Positions 32,150 to 61,003 of a stretch of 64,000 bases of DNA are shown here, piece by piece; position 1 is the stretch's first letter; each line of letters opens with the position of its first letter. The notes under the pieces were generated by a model that did no database searches, was not told the origin of the DNA, and saw nothing but the letters and a program-made list of their open reading frames with translations. The DNA comes from Liolophura sinensis (Eukaryota > Mollusca > Polyplacophora > Chitonida > Chitonidae), in NCBI RefSeq assembly GCF_032854445.1, contig NC_088298.1:17813976-17877975 (forward strand). The letters run 5' to 3'. Position numbers and translations under genes: made by a program.

Positions 32150-32340
32150 CTTTTGGATCTATACGTCGAAACACATTCGTATATACCAGCCGTCAACCAA
32201 TAAGGACTTTCAAGATCAATAATCGCAAGGCAAGTACGCAAAACGACGTATAACACAAACCTCCAAAGAACTAAGAAAGTATTTAAAGTACGAAAATAGG
32301 TCGGAATCATCCAAAGAGAAGCAGTCAACAGTTTTCAGTG
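32150..32340 (-). repeat. Naiad 3' UTR end fragment
   Basis: Shares CACATTCGTATATACCAGCC, GTCAACCAATAAGGAC, AACGACGTATAACACAAACC and GTCAACAGTTTTCAGTG with the other minus-strand copies. Confidence 0.6.
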
Positions 32341-33059
32341 AAAACAACATCCTTCAATTACTGGCGTTATATACCACTTTTCTCCCTACCATTATAGCAT
32401 AGGGTGTGATGTTATAATTGTTACAACTTGATTTGTTAAATACTTGTAAGGCTTTCAAATTAGAAGGCGTAGGTCTTAAATTTAAAAAAGAGATTAGGCT
32501 ATAATACTGTAGTAAATGCAGTATCAGTCAATGACAGACATGGTATGACGGTCTATGCCGTGATCTCTGCCTTAAGCTCGGCATACACGATAGCTTATAA
32601 CCCAACCGAGCCGTTGGGTAGGGTCGCAAGCGCTCGTGTATGCGAAATTATACGGGACTCAACTGGAATCGGTACCAGATGCACCCAGTCATTGTTTTCT
32701 GACTCTGTTAGAAACTGCAACTCTCTCCAATGGAATTTAGTCGCCGACACGTCGTAACCGTTTATGCCCCCTAATCTTCAGTTGGTAGAGTTGTACCAAC
32801 TCAATTTGGGGCATGTGACGCTTGTCCACGATTGCTTTATAAGTCCGATTCTTCTAATCATCATGTACTCGTTGTATAGGAAGGCTAAGGTTCTTTAGGT
32901 AATTCTCCAAGTCTCTGTAAAATATACAGATCGGACTCCGATTACAACGCCCAAGATTACACATAGCAAATTTTAAGATGAAATGATAAAGAATTTGCCA
33001 CTAAGCATGAGTACATGTGTGAATTAAAGCCTAGCAAGAATCTACGCATCAAAACACAC
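32341..33059. other. No gene seen
   Basis: No supported exon or repeat. The open frame at 32,545-32,757 has no recognisable motif. Confidence 0.4.
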
Positions 33060-33365
33060 ATTCGTATAGCAGTCGACAACCAATAAGAACGTTCCAGGTC
33101 AATATCCCAGTATTCAAATCATGTGCCATGCTAAGATATGAGTTGTCTATAACAAAATATGTATCTTAGTTGGGTTTTGAATGGGACTGTTCATTTATCC
33201 AACGTGGCGATCTAATTCAACACGATGAATATACCGCCCTAGCCCCGGGTTAAGCGGAATTAGACATTACTCATTGTAAAATTAAAGAAACTTGGAGTGA
33301 AGGCGTTTGGTGGAATAACCTCGACACAATAGTTGTTGCAGTAATAAGACTAAATATTCGGACAC
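33060..33365 (-). repeat. Naiad 3' UTR fragment with internal deletion
   Basis: The end block (ACACATTCGTATAGCAG) is followed directly by the CAACGTGGCGATCTAATTCA and CCCCGGGTTAAGCGGAATTA blocks, so about 100 bp of the usual repeat are missing. Confidence 0.6.
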
Positions 33366-33544
33366 ATGTGGCTGTCAATAAGTTTACAAAAGATTCCTTA
33401 GGAACCAAAAAAATCGTAGCTGTCAGTCCTTTTTAGCCTTAACGTGTTGAGTCTGAAGTTCTAAGGACATCAGCGGCTAGGACCAATTCCGAATGAGCAG
33501 CTGAGTCGAGTCACGTCTTAAGCTTTCGTTTATGCCGAACTTAG

Positions 33545-33720
33545 TATAATTAAAGACGTACAGCTATGTCAAAGCGATATCTGGCAAATGCTCACACGCA
33601 ACCGAAGAAATACGGCCTCTTTTACATCAGTCAGAGTTGTATGCTGACTGTTCATGTAAATGCATGAATTGTACCAACTCACACATCCCCTAGCTCTGTA
33701 CATAAGATGTACTAGATAAC
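33545..33720 (-). repeat. Family B repeat, diverged
   Basis: ATCTGGCAAATGCTCACACG, GAAATACGGCCTCTTTTACA and GTTCATGTAAATGCATGAAT in family B order. Confidence 0.5.
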
Positions 33721-34309
33721 AGTACTAACTGACAGTTATTGATTTAGACCAAAGTGTTCTGTTACGTATTGATCTACCATTGTTGTTTTCTTCTTATTTG
33801 TAGTGTAGTGTATATAGTGTATATTGTGTAGCGTTTGACTAAAACAGTGTGTGACCAAGAGTGATGACAGGAATACGATGACACGTTGCCGAATACTAAA
33901 TGTAGGAGTGTTATCCGCCCACTTATGCATGTGTGCTTGTCGTAGAATGAAAGGATGGCCTCAATAAAATCTATGTCTTGCTATCTGATATAAATTTATG
34001 CATGGTCATTTTCTCATAGATGTAATTTGAAAAGTAATACATTTTTATCGAATATGAGAGATGTTTAGTTCCAGTTAGACATTCAAAGATAAATTAAATT
34101 TAGAGAAAAGATTTGAGAGAATAGAAAAAGCGTTGTTCTCAGAAACCCTCCTAGCCTTTGAAAAACGATAGTCAAAGATTCTTTACTCTGCCTCTCTTCT
34201 AACTGGTCACCACTGTATTGGACCGTAGAAGAGTAAGGTTTCAACGAATGTTACTTCAAGGGGAATGCATCGTCCCAAACCAAACAAAAGGAAGGGGTAT
34301 CTCTCGCCA
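33721..34309. other. No gene seen
   Basis: AT-rich spacer between repeat copies. Confidence 0.4.
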
Positions 34310-34650
34310 GATAGGATACATGGATAGTAAATTAATTGCCACGTTGAATATACGAACAGTTGCGGTCAACATTTTAAATATTTTCTTATCGACAGCTATT
34401 ATACTAGCATGGTACCCAATTTGAATACCGATTTCAACCATTCTCCTTAAGCATACTTTGCGTCTTTCCAACATCACTGAAAACTGGTGACTTCTTCTCT
34501 TTGCTTGATTTCGTCATAATTTCATGCTTTACGTGCTTTCTTAGTAGTTTGGTGGATTGTGTTAAACGTCGCGTTGGAAATTGACGTTGCAGTTATTGGC
34601 CAGGAACGTCCTTATTGGTTGATGGCTGGTATATGAATGTTCAGATTCTT
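34310..34650 (+). repeat. Naiad 3' UTR fragment
   Basis: GCCACGTTGAATATACGAAC, CGTCTTTCCAACATCACTGA, GTTTGGTGGATTGTGTTAAA and AACGTCCTTATTGGTTGATG give the full order of the UTR end in plus orientation. Confidence 0.65.
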
Positions 34651-35039
34651 CCCGGCATTGGTTAAGTTGATAGAATGTTTAAAGATTTGTTCCCCGACGT
34701 CCCCAAAACACCAGCATCACCAGGTCGCCCGTTTACCTCTATATCAACAAACAAAACATTGTAATTTGCATCAATAAAAGCTAACAGAATGATGCATTGA
34801 AAAATGGATCCTAGTGAGACAATTGCCACATGCTTTCCTTCAGTTGCACGTTTCCTTAAATTCCTTAGCCACTTGATGCTATTCATTCTGTGTGTTAAAT
34901 AAGAAAATTAGTCTACTCAATGGCTTTACATCATTGAGAGATTTGTTGGGATTCATGGACCCTACCTTTTACCTGTTTCTACAAACCATTAAAATTAGTC
35001 AATCAGTCAGTCTGTTATAAAAACAGATATTTAAATAAC
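34651..35039. other. No gene seen
   Basis: A minus-strand frame at 34,662-34,886 has no recognised motif. Confidence 0.35.
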
Positions 35040-36485
35040 AAATGCCTGGAATATCCACTGTCTGCCCGGCATCATTGAAAACCGATGACCGCTTCTCTCT
35101 TGTGTGTTACCGGCTTTATTTCCTATTTGTATAATTTCTTACATACCTTTGTCTTTGGGAGCTATTGATAAAAGTTGTTTTTGAATTGCGATCATCGACT
35201 TGGAAAGCCCTTTATGGGCTACGAATGGTAGACGAATATCGGACATGAAGCTTATATTTCAGCTAAATTTCTACTTTACTCTCCTGAATGGATCTGCCAA
35301 TTTTCAAAAATTCTCGTTTCAGGAACTACAGCTAAAGAGCCTGTCGGACTCAACATTGCCCACTGTGTATCCATATCCCTACGACCTGATCGTCCGGACC
35401 TGGATGGGCTCATTCTGAACGTTCATTCACATGACGAAGACCGAGCGGTATATTGATGATTTACTGACGTTAAATAAACCTCATATTGCTGCAGCGGTGA
35501 AGGTAATCTATCCGCCTTCATTGGATTCAAAAGAGACTACGGATAGTGTTGATGGTACATCTCTTTTGAATATCTATCTGTACAAAGACAAACAAGGATA
35601 ATTTCAATTTTGATATTGTAAATTATGCTTATTTGGGTAGCAATATACCAAAGGGTCCTGCATATGACGTATACATATCTCGCCTTGTAGCATTTTTCAG
35701 ATCTTGCGTAAATTCTGGTGGCTAATCTGCGTCCCAAGTTGTTAGTTCTTAAACTAGTTTGTCAAGGATACTCCATCAAACGCCTTCATTCTAAGTTTCT
35801 CAGATTTTACAATGAGTATAACACTCGTTGGCAGGTATGGACAGAGCGTTCAGAATCTCTGGCGATCTGCATTGCGATTAACCACATAGACGGCGCTGTT
35901 ACCTTTATGTTCATGTCTATGGCGTACATGGTATTTAACAACATAGATGGCGCTGGGTGCCGAGCGTAACCGTCTATTTTGTAGTCATCTTTTATACAGA
36001 CCAGCATGTCATGTGTAACATCATAGATGGCGCCTCTTTTAGTATGAGATCCTTACATATTAACGGGAAAGACATAATCGTCTGTTACTTTTGAATCACA
36101 ATCTGTTCGGTTAAGGTCTGTAACTCTCGTCATTTTCGAACTGTACCTAATACCGCTTAACCTGGGGCTAGGAACCGTAAAAGCAGCCATGCTCATTACA
36201 TCTGCACGATAACTTTATGAACAGTTGCAATGAAAGCGCGACTGAGATACCTTGTTTAGTTGTTATTTGACCTGGAACTCATTCATGGACATATATGGAA
36301 TTCATGCCTGTAATATCCACTGTCTGCCCGGCATCATTGAAAACTGTTGCCCGCTTATCTCTTGTGTGTTACCGGCTTTATTTCGTATTTGTATAATTTC
36401 TTACATACATTTGTCTTTGGGAGCTAGTGTTAAAAGTTGTTTTGGAACGCCCTTTACGGAATACGAATGGTATATGAATGTCGTG
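35040..36485 (+). mobile_element. Two adjacent Naiad 3'-terminal fragments in the same orientation
   Basis: 35,040-35,240 carries only the UTR end (ATATCCACTGTCTGCCCGGC, CTCTTGTGTGTTACCGG). 35,430-36,485 starts with the RT catalytic block RYIDDLLTLNKPHIAAAVKV, IYPPSL and ETTDSVDGTS, passes through LVCQGYSIKRLHSKFLRFYN and ends with the same UTR end at 36,305-36,480. The 35,550-36,400 part is the inverted partner of 29.98-30.83 kb. Frames are broken. Side-by-side and inverted copies are typical of Penelope-like insertions. Confidence 0.75.
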
Positions 36486-36774
36486 TATGGCATGAGGCTT
36501 ATATTTTGAGAAAAAACGCTGCTGCCGATATCGCTGAAATACCCCCATACAGATATTTTCCATCCCTTTCAAATACAGCACGTAAACTCTGAATTATGAT
36601 GGACGAAAATAGCATTAATTATTTTTATTAGTAGTACAGGTGTATTTGTAATAGTAGGATTAATAGTACTAGTAACATCTAGTTAAGACTTGAAGGAGTT
36701 TTGTGTCCATTCATATAACAATCCCAAAGGATTCTTGTTACAAAGCAATGCCAGCCAATATAAACAGTACTGTC

Positions 36775-37035
36775 GTAGTCCAATACTAATGATATAATGT
36801 TAATATTCTAACATTTATAATGCGATACTAACAATACTGAAAGCCCAAATTTAACAATAATAATGAAGCAATACTAACTATGCTAACAGCCCAATACTAA
36901 TGACCCAATACTAACTATACTAATAGCCCAATACTAATGGCCCATAACTAACTATACTAATTGCCTATTACTAGCAATACTATTGATCCAATACTAACAA
37001 TACTGAAATTCCAATACTAACAATAATCCGTTTAG
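36775..37035 (+). repeat. Degenerate minisatellite of CAATACTAAC-type units
   Basis: Units such as CCAATACTAACTATACTAAT and AGCCCAATACTAATG recur about ten times with irregular spacing. An AAT run follows at about 37,183-37,202. Confidence 0.7.
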
Positions 37036-37784
37036 GATTTATAGTACTAACTGGAAACACTTCGTTACTAATGACAACACCAGTAGTAATCCTAACATTA
37101 AGTCTACTACCATAACAACGAAAAGAGTTCCTTTTACTTCAAATTTCAGTATTTTATATTTGTTATGGGTGGAAATGATAAAATAATAATAATAATAATA
37201 ATGTTTTTTATTTCGCAAGAGTGCAAGTAAACAGCGATAACAATAGATATGGGCTATACATATATACTGAACAAACAATGATATTTAAATGCATGCAAAT
37301 AATAAAAATACATGCAGGTTTAACATGACATGTAAAATACGTTAAACTTCTACATTCTTAGCAGTCATGGAAATAAAACGCCTGTGAATTCATTAAAATA
37401 AAATTCGTGACAAGATTGTTTTGAAAGATTCCAGACTTTATTAGGATGTAAATTCTGCCTTTTACCCCTTTGTCGCACAGGCATCCCTGTTGTGTAATAC
37501 AGGGTTTATTTTCAGTAACTGTTGGATAAAAAAGTTATTCATGAATATCTGCCACAGTGCACTGTTCAGATGAACTTACCAAAGTCATTTAAAACCATTT
37601 TTGGAAGGTTGTATATTTAAGATCATTTTGGTATGTACCTTAATTTGTTACTGATATTAACCAAAACAAAGTTAGTTTAAGGATCTGCGTTTAAGTAGAA
37701 TAACATATTACACATATATTACATAATTCATATAAATCTTAAAAACCAATTTTTATGTTATAGTTTGTTAAACTTCACTTCTTT

Positions 37785-37965
37785 TTTTTACCTAATTTTG
37801 CTTAAGCCATGGTGCTCCTATTTATGCATTTAGTTGAACAGAATAAAACCGTAACTGAGGTAAATTAACAAAAGACCATTTTTCTCGAACATTTTCCAGC
37901 TATTACACCATCGTCGCTGCTCTGGTTTTCCTCTCTATACTGTACATCTTAATTCTATCGTGTTA
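37785..37965 (+). repeat. Family B repeat, internally deleted
   Basis: TTTTGCTTAAGCCATGGTGC, CGTAACTGAGGTAAATTAAC and CACCATCGTCGCTGCTCTGG in family B order. Confidence 0.55.
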
Positions 37966-39105
37966 TTATGAACACATGAAACGAGACATTTGATGTCATT
38001 AATTACCTTATGTATTTTGTACATGTAAATCAGAATCAAGATTTGTCCTTATTCATCATCTGTGAAAGATAATGCTGTTAACATTCTTGGTTGCGGTAAA
38101 AGTATGAGCAAAAGTTTTAACGCCAATACCTTGTTCCAAGAATATCACCGATTTTAGAACCATAGAACATCCATTTGAAAAAAAAAAATTCAAATTTTGC
38201 ACTGTAGTTGTCATCAGTAGCCCGGAGACATACGATTGACTGTAAACAAAACAAACATAAATCAATCAGAATCACTGTCCGTAAATAGGCGTTACAGACA
38301 TACCGTTATGTATGTGCGTCACGCTGTCATTACTGTTAACACGGAAAAGCACTGATTGCATTAACTATATGCCCTAGTTGTAATGTCATCTTTGGTGGGA
38401 AAGTCCACTGTGATCTCCACTGCCGAAGGAAAACATGGCCGCTCCAAAATTTACAGAAGGTCTTCTATTGATTACTGGTAGATACAGACAAATTCAGGAG
38501 TTGACACTTGTGCCACAGTGTTTTTCGGGTTCCAGGTGACTTCGGTAAGTTGTACAGTAAACTCCTTGCCGATTTAGGAGGCTATACCTAACAACAAAAG
38601 GTAAGGAAAAGTAAATAATGATAAAAAAAAGACACACGTTCAGTACAGATCACGTTAACAGTGACAGTGAAATAGCTAAATTTGCATGCATTTAGGTACA
38701 TTTGTTGTTTACAACATCGATATAAAAATACATGCGACTATTCCATCCCAACCTAGTCTTATACTTTACAATAATAATTCTGTGTAAGGCATTAAAGACC
38801 TTAATTAACCGGTGAAACAGGAATACTTACAGGGTAAATATGACCGGGCTGCACACATTTAGCATGAGGATAAACAATTCGTTCATATAATCTATACATT
38901 GCAAATACAACCATAACTATATTAACCTTTTTGGTTTGGTCCAGTACCTGTTTCACACGGAAAAAAAATGTGTGCCTATTTTTTTAGCATAGCTTCCAGG
39001 AAGTCTATGTCTGGGTCTATTCTTTTCACATGCAAATCTTGTTTTGTGTATGCCACAAAATCAGAAGAAAAGGTGACCTGAATCTTAATAATAGTATGCA
39101 TGGTC
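37966..39105. other. No supported gene
   Basis: A start-like AAAACATGGCCGCTCC at 38,431-38,446 is followed by only a short frame with no motif. A partial family B trace may lie near 38,760-38,850. Confidence 0.35.
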
Positions 39106-39450
39106 TTACTTCGAACAAACTTTTAGGCCCTCATTTTTAGGTAAAATGTTTAAGTTGCAAGCCTCACTTAGTGTTATATTCATTGTCGAATATGAACACG
39201 TAATTTCAAGCAAACTACAACTGGTTTTTCCATCAGCACACACTTTCCCATCAGATGAGGCCCTAAGAAATGGGAACTTCGGATTTATAACTAGACCACA
39301 GTCATGAACATTGTTACCAATTTTTGACATACATACATCTTTGACTCTTGTCTCATGATTTTTTTCATCAGGTGTTTGAGTGGAAGAAAAACTTTGGCTA
39401 TATAAGAGAGAAGTAATATGTTTTTCATTCACAGATTTTCGCTTCAGAAT
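39106..39450 (-). pseudogene. YqaJ-like (lambda exonuclease fold) nuclease fragment
   Basis: The frame contains CGLVINPKFPFLRASSDGKV and then CSLLEITCSYS and LSEACN. YqaJ-type nucleases have G-x-xINPxxPxLGASPDGxV followed by LxEIKCP, in which the Asp of the PDG motif and the Glu-x-Lys bind metal. Here the pattern reads SSDG and EIT, so the Lys is lost. It starts behind a possible acceptor (TTTAG|GAA). Only about 110 of the usual 150-200 residues are present. Such domains are widespread in mollusc genomes as transposon-associated or virus-derived nucleases. The degenerate active site suggests a dead fragment. Confidence 0.55.
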
Positions 39451-39649
39451 TTCCTAAACTTTGATACTGTAAGTTTTTTTGCTTTCCCTCCTTCCAAAGT
39501 GAGGTGTTGACCTGACCAACTGTGCTCCTCTTCAGCTGTTTGTATTGAGCTTTGGTGTACCTAATCTGTTCTCGTATGAATATGTCTATAAACAGAAAGT
39601 ATTAAGGAATAATCCTCACCATGTAGGTCTGATCTGTCTCATTCGCTCA

Positions 39650-40325
39650 ACAGTACGTTGATGATCTGCTGGCTTTAAACAGTCTATATGTAGCAAAGGC
39701 TGTGAAAAATATATATCCATCATCGCTGCATTTAAAGGAAACAACAGGCTCTCCAGATGGTACATCTTATCCGGACCTATATTTGTGCAAAGAGCAAGTT
39801 TCCTCTCTCAGAGACTGCATAAGAGGTGTAGTTTTAATTTTGACATTGTAAATTATCCTCACTTGGACATCAGTATACCGTAGGGTCTTGTACATGGCGT
39901 GTAAAAACCTCGCCTTGTAGCATTTGTTAGGTTCTGTGTGTTATGTGACGATTTCAATCACCGTCATAAGTTATTAATTCAAAAACTTTTTCGTCAACAT
40001 TATTCCATCACTCTGAGTCTTTCAATCAATATTCTCTTGTTAGTATATATGGACAGGGCGTCCAGAATGCCTAGCGCTCTACTAGACATACAGATTGTGT
40101 ATGCTTCCGTGTAACTCGGGGTTAGGGGACGTATATTCATCGTGCTTAATTAGATCGCTACTTTTGGATATACGAACAGTTGCAATCAAAGCGCAACTGA
40201 AATACATAATTTATTATCGACATCTTGTATTCCAGCATTATACACGATTTGCATAGTGATTGCACCCAGTCGCCTAGAACATACCTTGCGTCTTTCCAGC
40301 ATCACTGGAAACTATTCTTAGCACT
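39650..40325 (+). mobile_element. Naiad 3'-terminal fragment with YVDD box
   Basis: Opens with QYVDDLLALNSLYVAKAVKN, IYPSSLHLKETTGSPDGTSY and PDLYL, the RT catalytic and downstream blocks. It then passes through a decayed FDIVNYPHLD segment to the 3' UTR (GAACAGTTGCAATCAAAGCG, CGTCTTTCCAGCATCACTGG). It has been shortened at the right compared with other copies. Confidence 0.72.
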
Positions 40326-40847
40326 CTGTCCATATTCACTTACAAGAGAATTATGGCATTTAATGGAATAACCTTGACACGTATAACTTTTTAAGTAATA
40401 ACATATATGTATAATGGATATCTGATGTGGGGATGGTCAAGTTGTTTGCTGAACAGTTTTATAATGTACTTGAAGGATTTAGTAGGCAAAATTTATTACC
40501 CGGTTCTGCAGGATAGAACTAGCACTGTTATGTCGAGCATACAGAGCTGCCCGGCGGCACACGAAGGTACTGGGCGGTGTCGGACGGCTTTTAGTCGCAC
40601 CCTCCGGGAGTGGCAGTGCTTGCGAAACACATACACTTTTATTGCAGAGGGAAATCGAGTGCCCGTGGTAAACCACCGACCTTTGGTAAGTTGCAGAAAA
40701 AGTTTCCCACACGCTACGTACATTCATGCACACAATATTTGTGGAAGACAAATGGTCTTCGGCGAACGTAAGACCGGGCTTGTGGTCATCAAGGACCAAC
40801 GGAGATCGGGAGCTTTGGAATCCAAGACCGGATGTGAACCTGCACCT
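40326..40847. other. Unassigned stretch with overlapping open frames
   Basis: A 184-residue plus-strand frame (40,407-40,961) and a 106-residue minus-strand frame overlap here. The plus frame runs into a SINE, and neither shows a known motif. Moderately GC-rich. I would not call a gene. Confidence 0.35.
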
Positions 40848-40965
40848 AATTGTTTATTTATTTATTTATTTGATCGGTGTTTTACGCCGCATTCAAGAAT
40901 ATTTCACTTATACGACGGCGGCCAGCATTATGGTGGGAAGAAACCGGGCACCTCGTTGTGATTGA
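40848..40965 (-). mobile_element. Common SINE, tail-side half
   Basis: TTATTTATTTATTTATTTGA tail followed by TTTTACGCCGCATTCAAGAA and CGACGGCGGCCAGCATTATG. Truncated after AAACCGGGCA. Confidence 0.85.
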
Positions 40966-41990
40966 ACATATAAATTCACTGAGTACCGGATAAATGTTGG
41001 TTGATTTGTATTGCGCATTTCGGACGATTAAGTATATGCTCAGCTGCGTCTTACACTGACACTTTGTCATGATTTCGATCGATCTCTTATTGTCTGTTAC
41101 CAGAATGCATCACGACACATTCGGCTATGCCTTTATATATCGAAGACTTCGAAGAACGAAATCGTCCGTTTCCTTTACTGCAACGTCAATAGACTGGAGT
41201 TGTTAAAAATACCTTGTTTTTCTTGGAACATTAAATAAGTTTAGCCTAAGTTAAATGGGAAATGCATTGCACACTTCTGTCCATTTGTGTAATAATGGTG
41301 CTATGTGTTGCTTTCGATCACTCCGCCAAGAAGTTTCCAGGTCAAAATGAGAAGCGGGTAGGGAATAAATTGGTGTTCAAACCGTGCATGAAATATGATG
41401 ATACATGTACTAACTCGCAACAGATGTGACATCCCGGAAAAAGTCGATGTTGTCGTGCACTGTAGCCGCTCGTTCAAAGATAATACCACATTAGGTAACT
41501 ACAGCTCTATGAACTGTGGGTGAAAACATTTTTTTAGATTTTTGGAACCGCAATTCCTCAAGATTTGAACTTTCCAAAGTCCTGTCATGGCTAAGGCTTG
41601 TCCAATGAGAGACCATCAGTCTCTCAAAGGGTATACTTCGTGATGATCCAGCAGGTAACGAAAAAATTCAAATATCTTTTTGAGACAAATAAATTTCACA
41701 TATTGGCAAACCCAGTTGTAAATTACTAAATAAGAGTCTACACCACCCAAGTACTTGTACTTAATTATGGGACGATTACAAATAAGAAATTTATTAAGCA
41801 CCCCTCCTGTTTTTCACTGTGGCAATTTTGTACACGAGCGATTAATGTTCCTCAGTATCAAAAGAGTGTAAAATGTGATTTGTTGTGAATCGTGTGACCT
41901 TTTGGCTTACAAAAATGGCCAAATGATTGACATCCAAGTGTTTTAATGATAACACACATGCATTTCTATCATCACTGCTTCTGATGTGAA
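40966..41990. other. No gene seen
   Basis: AT-rich spacer; no exon or repeat recognised. Confidence 0.4.
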
Positions 41991-42160
41991 ACAAGGGCTA
42001 TACAACTATGGTTCTGGAGAGAACAGTGTTAAAGCAGTGGTTGAAATTACTCGCCATACAAACGCCATTTGAAGCGTTTTACGTCAATATTGGGTGTATC
42101 CGCCGTCAGCCATGATGACAGCTTGAACCCTTCCCCTCATACTACCTTATAACCCGAAGG
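41991..42160 (-). mobile_element. Tc1/mariner remnant, transposase C-terminus only
   Basis: On the minus strand SMRGRVQAVIMADGGYTQY followed by a stop at 42,084 is the classic Tc1 transposase end. It is followed by non-coding sequence. Upstream frames do not continue the protein. It differs from the copy at 28 kb, so it is a separate family. Confidence 0.6.
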
Positions 42161-42387
42161 GGAAGTCGATGTAAATTCCCCGAGCAAGCCAGCTTCTGAT
42201 TGAGCCAAATCATGTACAGGTGGATTCCCTGCTTGTACACGACGTCCATATAGCCCAATTGGAAGCTGCCTTGAACGAGGTATGGCAGTGACAGAAAATC
42301 AGAACGTAGAAGAGCTGCTTGGCACATCTCAGCATGATGACGTAGTAAAGCTGTTTATTTGGCGGTGCTCTAAAGCTTAAAGCACTT

Positions 42388-42515
42388 GCATTGGTGTTTT
42401 ACGCCGTACTCAAGAATATTTCACATACGACGGCGGCCAACATTATGGTGGGAGGAAACCGGGCAGAGCCCGGGGGAAACCCACGACCATCCACAGGTTG
42501 CTGGTAGACCCATAT
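42388..42515 (-). mobile_element. Common SINE, tail-side half
   Basis: TGGTGTTTTACGCCGTACTC, CGACGGCGGCCAACATTATG, GAAACCGGGCAGAGCCCGGG and CCACGACCATCCACAGG. The tRNA-side half is missing. Confidence 0.85.
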
Positions 42516-43122
42516 ACACTTTTACAGAAATGTGGTCTTTCCTATAAGTACCCAGCTCATGATAAAACACAGGGTGTATAAACATTGACCGATGAGCCTA
42601 CTCAAGGAGCTGATTTTCTTAGACACATCTAAAAATCCTCAGGTATGCCCAAAGATAAGTAGCGCAATATTCCTGTACGCAAAATTTTAACATATCTAAA
42701 ACAGAAGACATTCATAGCATAAACTTGGAAGGATATTACCTTCCAAAATAAATATAAGTTTATTTCATGAGAGAATACAGACAAAATCGTGTGCATAGTA
42801 TGATTGCTCCTCGTGATACTGTCACCGGTGGTGGTACATCGATCAACACTAGCCTGAAAGGGACATATAGGTACATTTTCACAATCGGTAAATCATTCAC
42901 ACATCGAGAAAGCATTTGCATAGTCGGTTAAGCGTGTTACATGATGCGTAGTCTAACTGTTGCATGCATAACTGAACTGACATAAGGCGTAAATGTAGAT
43001 CAGCTTGGACCTTCACTTACATGTATCGTTTTGACGACTAGCAGGACATGACTAAAATGGTAGTCTACACTTAAATAAGATCAAAGCGACAACATATTGA
43101 CGCGCTTTCCATAATCTGTTAA

Positions 43123-43328
43123 TTTTAACAGAAATTCTGTTGTCTGAATAGTGCTGTTTGAATGTATTAGGTTATCATGATAGAGCACTTTGTCACATTC
43201 AAAATTTTATTGCCTTAGTACGATCTTTATGTTGAATTAATAAAATAAGTGTTATATTTAACAGAATAATCTGTGGTAATAACAGAATACATTCTAGCAT
43301 CATACAGATAACAGACTGTCTGTTAAAT
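43123..43328. mobile_element. 206-bp MITE with ~35-bp terminal inverted repeats and TTAA flanks
   Basis: The left end ATTTTAACAGA...TCTGTTGTCTG and the reverse complement of the right end ATTTAACAGA...TCTGTTATCTG pair over about 35 bp with a few mismatches. TTAA lies on both sides (43,119-43,122 and 43,329-43,332). No coding content. It lies just downstream of the vWA/EGF gene. Confidence 0.7.
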
Positions 43329-43502
43329 TTAACCTTTTGGGGAAACTAGGATATTTAGGTTTTGGAAGGGTAGGACTTCATCTACGTGTTGTGTTTCTAA
43401 GCTTACACTAATGACAAACTCTATGAAACGACTTTGCTTGGCATTTGCATTTTTTTTGCAGAATGAAAATGAAACTAATTTTTTTCCCTAGTAAAATTCT
43501 AA

Positions 43503-43508
43503 TTTAAT
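43503..43508 (-). terminator. Possible polyadenylation signal of the vWA/EGF gene
   Basis: Minus-strand ATTAAA, about 138 nt past the stop codon. A standard AATAAA lies farther away at about 43,205-43,211 inside the MITE. Which is used cannot be told from sequence. Confidence 0.3.
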
Positions 43509-43645
43509 ATAATCCTCTTGCAATGATAAAAACATGAAAACCAAATTTAAAAAAAGGAACCAAAAATATACAGAAGATAAACATCAGGTTTGCATATACA
43601 CTGAATATCATCGAAAATATAATTTGTCTAGATTAGGATTAATCT

Positions 43646-61003
<17,358 letters not shown>

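Noticed and set aside
38431-38480. AAAACATGGCCGCTCC start context as a first exon
   Set aside because: Good initiation context but only a few codons before a weak donor, and no partner exon.
40407-40961. 184-residue plus-strand frame
   Set aside because: Its end lies in a SINE, it overlaps a similar frame on the other strand, and it has no recognisable domain.
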